In this document: positions 59,806 to 64,000 of the stretch, one piece after another
Layout of the letters: each line of letters starts with the position of its first letter
Numbering within the stretch: position 1 is the stretch's first letter
Assembly: GCF_036195325.1 (NCBI RefSeq)
Contig: NZ_CP108101.1
Span: 3,534,001 to 3,598,000 of the forward strand
Direction: 5' to 3'
DNA from: Streptomyces sp. NBC_00234
Lineage (GTDB): Bacteria; Actinomycetota; Actinomycetes; Streptomycetales; Streptomycetaceae
Length of the DNA stretch: 64,000 bases
The notes under the pieces: generated by a model
What the model saw: only the letters and a program-made list of their open reading frames with translations
Told to the model about the DNA's origin: nothing
Databases searched by the model: none
Made by a program: the position numbers and the translations under genes

Positions 59806-60567
59806 ATGGCCGCCGCCACCCCCATCGCCGTCATCACCGGCGCGAGCAGCGGCATCGGCGCCGCGACCGCCCGGCAGCTCGCCGCCGCCGGCTACCGCGT
59901 CGTGCTCACCGCCCGCCGCAAGGACCGCATCGAGGCGCTCGCCGCGGAGATCACCGAGGCGGGCCACGAAGCGACGGCGTACGCCCTGGACGTCACCGAC
60001 CGCACCGCGGTCGACGAGTTCGCCACGGCCTTCCGCTCCCTCGCCCTCCTGGTCAACAACGCGGGCGGCGCGCTCGGCGCCGACCCCGTCGCGACCGGTG
60101 ACCCGGCGGACTGGCGCCAGATGTACGAGACGAACGTCATCGGCACGCTCAACGTGACCCAGGCCCTGCTGCCCGCCCTCACCGCGAGCGGCGACGGCAC
60201 GATCGTCATCCTCTCCTCCACCGCGGCCCTCTCCTCCTACGAGGGCGGCGGCGGTTACGTGGCCGCCAAGCACGGCGAGCACGTCCTCGCCGAGACCCTC
60301 CGTCTGGAGATCGTCGGCACGCCCGTCCGCGTCATCGAGGTCGCCCCCGGCATGGTCAAGACCGAGGAGTTCGCGACCACCCGCTTCCGCGGCGACACCG
60401 AGAAGGCGGCCAAGGTGTACGCGGGCGTCGACGCCCCCCTCACCGCATCCGACGTGGCCGACACGATCACCTGGGCCGTCACCCGCCCCAGCCACGTCAA
60501 CATCGACCTCCTGGTCGTCCGCCCCCGCGCCCAGGCGTCCAACTCCAAGGTCCACCGCACCCTCTGA
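59806..60567 (+). CDS. SDR family NADP-dependent oxidoreductase (YdfG-like)
   Basis: A 253-residue classical SDR: VITGASSGIGAATARQLAAA, LTARRKDRIEALA (Arg pair for NADP), LVNNAGGALG, ILSSTAALSS with catalytic Ser, then YVAAKHG (YxxxK). It resembles serine/3-hydroxy-acid dehydrogenases of the YdfG type. ATG at 59806 follows CGAGGAGA. The terminator at 60615 follows. Confidence 0.92.
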   Translation: MAAATPIAVITGASSGIGAATARQLAAAGYRVVLTARRKDRIEALAAEITEAGHEATAYALDVTDRTAVDEFATAFRSLALLVNNAGGALGADPVATGDPADWRQMYETNVIGTLNVTQALLPALTASGDGTIVILSSTAALSSYEGGGGYVAAKHGEHVLAETLRLEIVGTPVRVIEVAPGMVKTEEFATTRFRGDTEKAAKVYAGVDAPLTASDVADTITWAVTRPSHVNIDLLVVRPRAQASNSKVHRTL

Positions 60568-60614
60568 CCCCGGCGGCGGACACCGCGGACTCCTCCCGCA
60601 CCCCGGAACACGAA

Positions 60615-60646
60615 GGAGCCCCGGACCGCGAACGGCCCGGGGCTCC
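60615..60646. terminator. Bidirectional terminator between the SDR and rtcB genes
   Basis: 10-bp stem GGAGCCCCGG / CCGGGGCTCC enclosing CCG-CGAA-CGG, between convergent stops. Confidence 0.75.
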
Positions 60647-60667
60647 GGCTACGTCGACGCGCGGGGC

Positions 60668-61861
60668 TCACCCCTTCACGCACACGACCTGCTTCAGCTT
60701 CGCGACGACCTCGACCAGGTCCCTCTGCTGCTCGATGACCTGCTCGATCGGCTTGTACGCGGCCGGGATCTCGTCCACGACGCCGGAGTCCTTACGGCAC
60801 TCCACACCCCGCGTCTGGTCCTCCAGGTCCTGCGTCGAGAACCGCCGCTTCGCCGCGTTCCGGCTCATCCGGCGGCCGGCACCGTGCGAGGCCGAGTTGA
60901 ACGACTTCTCGCTCCCCAGACCCTTCACGATGTACGAGCCCGTCCCCATGGACCCGGGGATGATCCCGTACTCCCCCGAACCGGCACGGATCGCTCCCTT
61001 ACGGGTGACCAGCAGGTCCATGCCCTCGTACCGCTCCTCCGCCACGTAGTTGTGGTGGCAGCTGATCTCCTGCTCGAAGGAGACCTTGGCCTTCTTGAAC
61101 TCCTTGCGGACGACGTCCTTCAGGAGCCCCATCATGATCGCGCGGTTGTACTTCGCGTACTCCTGCGCCCAGAACAGGTCGTTGCGGTAGGCCGCCATCT
61201 GCGGGGTCTCGGCGATGAAGACCGCCAGGTCACGGTCGACCAGCCCCTGGTTGTGCGGCAGGCTCTGCGCGATCCCGATGTGGTGGTCGGCCAGCTCCTT
61301 GCCGATGTTCCGCGAACCGGAGTGCAGCATGAGCCACACGGACCCGTCCGTATCGATGCAGACCTCGCAGAAGTGGTTCCCGCTCCCGAGCGTTCCCATC
61401 TGCTTCGTGGCACGGTCCTGACGGAACTTGACCGCATCCGCGATCCCGTCGAAACGCCCCCAGAAGTCGTCCCAGCCCGCCGTCGGGAAGCCGTGCAGCC
61501 GCCCGGGCTCCACCACCGAGTCGTGCATCCCCCGGCCCACCGGAATCGCCTGCTCGATCTTCGACCGGAGCCGCGACAGATCACCCGGCAGATCGTTGGC
61601 CGTCAGGGACGTCTTCACCGCCGACATCCCGCAGCCGATGTCCACGCCCACCGCCGCCGGACAGACGGCACCGTGCATGGCGATCACCGACCCGACGGTC
61701 GCGCCCTTGCCGTAATGAACGTCCGGCATGACGGCGAGACCCTTGATCCAGGGCAGGGTGGCGACGTTGCGCAGCTGCTGCATCGCCCCGTCCTCGACCG
61801 AGGCCGGATCGGCCCACATGCGAATCGGAACCTTCGCCCCCGGTACCTCTACATACGACAT
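60668..61861 (-). CDS. rtcB: RNA-splicing ligase RtcB
   Basis: A 397-residue GTP- and Mn2+-dependent ligase joining 2',3'-cyclic phosphate or 3'-phosphate to 5'-OH RNA ends. Metal and GTP sites are visible: VMPDVHYGKGATVGSV, GVDIGCGM (Cys and Asp ligands), GSGNHFCEV, LMLHSGSRNIG, ISCHHNY, GSMGTGSYIVKG and SASHGAGRRMSRN with the guanylylated-type His. The length matches short bacterial RtcB. ATG at 61861 follows GAGGGG. There is no RtcA or archease gene nearby. Confidence 0.95.
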   Translation of the reverse strand: MSYVEVPGAKVPIRMWADPASVEDGAMQQLRNVATLPWIKGLAVMPDVHYGKGATVGSVIAMHGAVCPAAVGVDIGCGMSAVKTSLTANDLPGDLSRLRSKIEQAIPVGRGMHDSVVEPGRLHGFPTAGWDDFWGRFDGIADAVKFRQDRATKQMGTLGSGNHFCEVCIDTDGSVWLMLHSGSRNIGKELADHHIGIAQSLPHNQGLVDRDLAVFIAETPQMAAYRNDLFWAQEYAKYNRAIMMGLLKDVVRKEFKKAKVSFEQEISCHHNYVAEERYEGMDLLVTRKGAIRAGSGEYGIIPGSMGTGSYIVKGLGSEKSFNSASHGAGRRMSRNAAKRRFSTQDLEDQTRGVECRKDSGVVDEIPAAYKPIEQVIEQQRDLVEVVAKLKQVVCVKG

Positions 61862-62023
61862 AACCCCTCGATTCCCCCGAAAAGACTGAAAGCGCAAAAC
61901 TGGCGCCAAGATCGGCAAACGCGTCGGTCGACCGGCATTCACAGCTGCGCGTGCGATACACATTGTGTCCATCGGCCGCCATCGGGCGGCAACCCGTTTT
62001 CGTACCGAAGGGAGCCTGGGACC

Positions 62024-62854
62024 GTGCGACACATGGCGTATGTACCCGGCGTCGCGCTCCTCGCAGCGCTCGTCGTCGGCTGCAGCGCGGGCTCGGACGG
62101 CAGTGCCTCCGACGCGGACAGCAAGCCGGGCAGCCCGACGGTCTCGGCCGCACCGCCCGGCAAGTACCGGACCCTGCCCGAGCCCTGCCGCGCGGTCCCG
62201 CGTTCCACCCTCAAGGACCTCCTGCCGGGCGCCGCCGAACTGCCCGAGGAACAGCAGGAGAAGGTGTACGAGGGCACGGCCGCCGTCACCTACGACACCG
62301 ACCGCAAGGTCGGCTGCCGCTGGAAGTCCGAGTCCCCGGACATGTCCCGGAGCCTCGTCATCGACTTCGAGCGCGTCGTGTCGTACGACCCCGCGGTGAG
62401 CGACGACGACCGGGCCCGCGAGGTCTACACGAAGAAGGAGACCGCCGCCGACCTGCCGGCCGCCTCCACCCCCGGCGCGGACGAGGGGACACCCAAGGGC
62501 TCCGCGTCCCCCACCCCCTCGGCCGGCAAGAACGCCGGCACGGAAAGCGCCACCGGCACGGCCGACCCGACGGACGCCGCCACCACCGGCACTCCCGGCG
62601 CCGATGCCGAGGACCTGCAACCACGCGTCCTGGAGGGCCTCGGAGACGCCGCATTTCTGGACGATGCACTCACATCGGCAGGTTCCACCGCACACCAGCG
62701 CACGGTGAGCGTGGTATTCCGCACATCGAACGTCATCGTGACCGTCCGGTACACCGAGCAGCCGGCCCTCGTCACCAAGGTCCCCGACAGCAAGGAACTG
62801 CAGGAAAAGGCCCGCGCACTGGCCCGCAAGCTGGCCGAGACGCTCAGCGAATAG
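62024..62854 (+). CDS. DUF3558-like lipoprotein 1
   Basis: A 276-residue exported lipoprotein: YVPGVALLAALVVGC is the lipobox signal, then LPEPCRAVPRSTLKDLLPGA and VGCRWKSE carry the conserved Cys pair of the DUF3558 family, followed by a Ser/Thr/Ala/Gly linker and a C-terminal TVSVVFRTSNVIVTVRYTEQ. GTG at 62024 follows GAAGGGAG. Function is unknown; it is surface-anchored. A paralogue follows 180 bases downstream. Confidence 0.82.
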   Translation: MRHMAYVPGVALLAALVVGCSAGSDGSASDADSKPGSPTVSAAPPGKYRTLPEPCRAVPRSTLKDLLPGAAELPEEQQEKVYEGTAAVTYDTDRKVGCRWKSESPDMSRSLVIDFERVVSYDPAVSDDDRAREVYTKKETAADLPAASTPGADEGTPKGSASPTPSAGKNAGTESATGTADPTDAATTGTPGADAEDLQPRVLEGLGDAAFLDDALTSAGSTAHQRTVSVVFRTSNVIVTVRYTEQPALVTKVPDSKELQEKARALARKLAETLSE

Positions 62855-63033
62855 CCCCGGTCCGGCGGCCCCGCACACGCCCCTCCCGTCCGCACGAGGT
62901 TCGCGGCCGAGGCGGCATCCGGGCACCGTCCGACGTACCGTGGCCCTCCGGAACACCCTGCCCGACCGGCCGACCACCGGCCCGCCCGACCGAAGACCCG
63001 CACGAGACCGCGTGCCATCCGAGTGAAGGAACC

Positions 63034-63843
63034 ATGCACCGATCAGCTCCGCGACTGTCCCGCATACTCGCCTGCGCCGCCGTCCCGGTGATGCTCGTCG
63101 TCGCCGGCTGCTCGTCGGACGACGGCAAGAAGAACGCGGACTCCTCCGCCTCCGCGAGCGCCAAGCCGACGGCTCCGACCGTCGAGCCGGCGAAGTTCGG
63201 GGAGCTCCCCGACCCGTGCAAGGCGATCGCGAAGAAGACGATCTCGTCCCTGGTCCCCAAGGCCAAGGTCAAGGGCGGCACACCGGGCAAGTCCAGCGAC
63301 GTCTCGGCCCGCGCCGGCTGCTCCTGGAACGGCCTGGACGACAACGGCGTCAAGGGCTCGCAGTACCGCTGGCTCGACGTCGGCTTCACCCGCTTCGAGT
63401 CGGACCCGTCCCTGGGCAGCGGCGCCAAGCGCGCGACCGACGACTACACGAAGCAGGTCGCCAAGGCCGAGGCCACCGAGGGCGCGAAGAAGCTCTCGAC
63501 CGCGGCCGTCGACGGCATCGGCGAGCAGGCCAGCGCCGTCACGTACGCCCTCACCAAGACGAGTGAGGACTTCAACTACGCGACGGTCGTGGCCCGTACG
63601 GGGAACGTCGTCGTCACCCTCACGTACAACGGCGCGGGTTACGCGGGCGCCAAGACGCCCTCCGCCTCCGACATCCTCAAGGGTGCCGAGAAGGCCGCGA
63701 AGGAGGCCGTCGCCTCGGTCGCCACCGCCAACACGTCCGCTCCCGACGACACCACCGGCACCAAGGCACCCGCCACGGGCAAGACCTCGGCCAAGCCGAC
63801 CGCCAAGTCGTCCACCAAGACGTCCGCCAAGACCAAGTCCTAG
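63034..63843 (+). CDS. DUF3558-like lipoprotein 2
   Basis: A 269-residue paralogue: ILACAAVPVMLVVAGC lipobox, LPDPCKAIAKKTISSLVPKA and AGCSWNGLDD with the same Cys spacing, then FNYATVVARTGNVVVTLTYN aligned to the first copy's C-terminal strand. A Lys/Thr/Ser-rich tail (TGKTSAKPTAKSSTKTSAKT) may span or bind the wall. ATG at 63034 follows GAAGGAA. Tandem position and matching motifs show duplication. Confidence 0.85.
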   Translation: MHRSAPRLSRILACAAVPVMLVVAGCSSDDGKKNADSSASASAKPTAPTVEPAKFGELPDPCKAIAKKTISSLVPKAKVKGGTPGKSSDVSARAGCSWNGLDDNGVKGSQYRWLDVGFTRFESDPSLGSGAKRATDDYTKQVAKAEATEGAKKLSTAAVDGIGEQASAVTYALTKTSEDFNYATVVARTGNVVVTLTYNGAGYAGAKTPSASDILKGAEKAAKEAVASVATANTSAPDDTTGTKAPATGKTSAKPTAKSSTKTSAKTKS

Positions 63844-63945
63844 GACAGCGCGCCGAGTCCCGGGAACCGGACACCGGAAACCGTCGGCACATCGTGACGT
63901 AGCCCGGCAGGGAGCCCCAACCACCCTGCCCACAGGCGCTTTTAC

Positions 63946-63977
63946 GAAGCCCGGCCCCCACTCGGGAGCCGGGCTTC
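63946..63977 (+). terminator. Terminator downstream of the lipoprotein genes
   Basis: 10-bp stem GAAGCCCGGC / GCCGGGCTTC with a CCCC/GGG-containing loop; TTTT precedes the left arm. Confidence 0.7.
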
Positions 63978-64000
63978 ACCCCTCCCCGCGCAACGAGGGC

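Noticed and set aside
1-64000. tRNA, rRNA, CRISPR arrays and insertion sequences
   Set aside because: No cloverleaf-like sequences, rRNA segments, regularly spaced repeats, transposase motifs or terminal inverted repeats were seen on either strand; a tRNAscan and repeat search would settle it.

Overview
The window is high-G+C DNA with strong G/C preference at third codon positions, GTG and TTG starts, AGGAGG-like ribosome sites and Streptomyces gene neighbourhoods: futalosine-type menaquinone genes, the ResB/CcsB cytochrome c system with hemL, a large BTAD regulator, and rare TTA codons. It reads as a stretch of Streptomyces (or close relative) chromosome. I found no rRNA, tRNA, IS element, phage module or CRISPR array.

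Left (1-6.8 kb): a minus-strand catabolic cluster (aldehyde dehydrogenase cut by the edge, amidohydrolase, two luciferase-like monooxygenases, an SDR). Four copies of a CTGAC-N5-GTCAG box lie in front of both monooxygenases, so the cluster looks like a small regulon. A secreted M23 peptidase follows. 6.9-13.2 kb is a fatty-acid module: acyl-CoA ligase, thiolase, divergent FabG4-like reductase plus MaoC hydratase, and a TetR regulator, with an alternating AGTAA/TTACT operator in the divergent promoter. 13.4-17.4 kb holds a secreted hydrolase with an in-frame TTA codon, a dicarboxylate/glutamate-type symporter, a DUF4229 protein and an acetyltransferase.

Middle (17.5-36.7 kb): largely core genes. 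mqnE, an Lrp regulator, ubiX, mqnP and the UbiD decarboxylase make menaquinone by the futalosine route; a rhomboid protease sits among them. At 23.3-27.5 kb a small membrane protein precedes an overlapping pair: a P-loop ATPase of no recognised family and a membrane-anchored, ligand-binding-type sensor with no permease. This is the best candidate for an undescribed system. Then come ccsB-resB-ccdA-resA (cytochrome c maturation), a deacetylase-like lipoprotein, a histidine phosphatase and hemL. A 432-base gap after hemL contains a nested inverted-repeat structure.

Right (36.8-64 kb): a secreted-proteolysis region with a 1245-residue subtilase, a TrmB/LuxR-type regulator, an ArsR sensor without arsenic genes, a second subtilase coupled to a secreted beta-propeller protein, and a 1116-residue SARP/BTAD-ATPase-TPR regulator. 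The promoter of the subtilase-propeller pair carries two TCAGTAA heptamers 11 bases apart, as at SARP-dependent promoters. Beyond this are small metabolic and regulatory genes: a TetR/FAD-monooxygenase pair with four in-phase 14-bp operators, an NmrA-like reductase behind duplicated CTGCGTCACGCAG boxes, a Mut7-C RNase, an RtcB ligase, and two tandem DUF3558-like lipoproteins.

Start sites were chosen by ribosome-site spacing and family N termini. Names rest on motif recognition by eye, with no database search.
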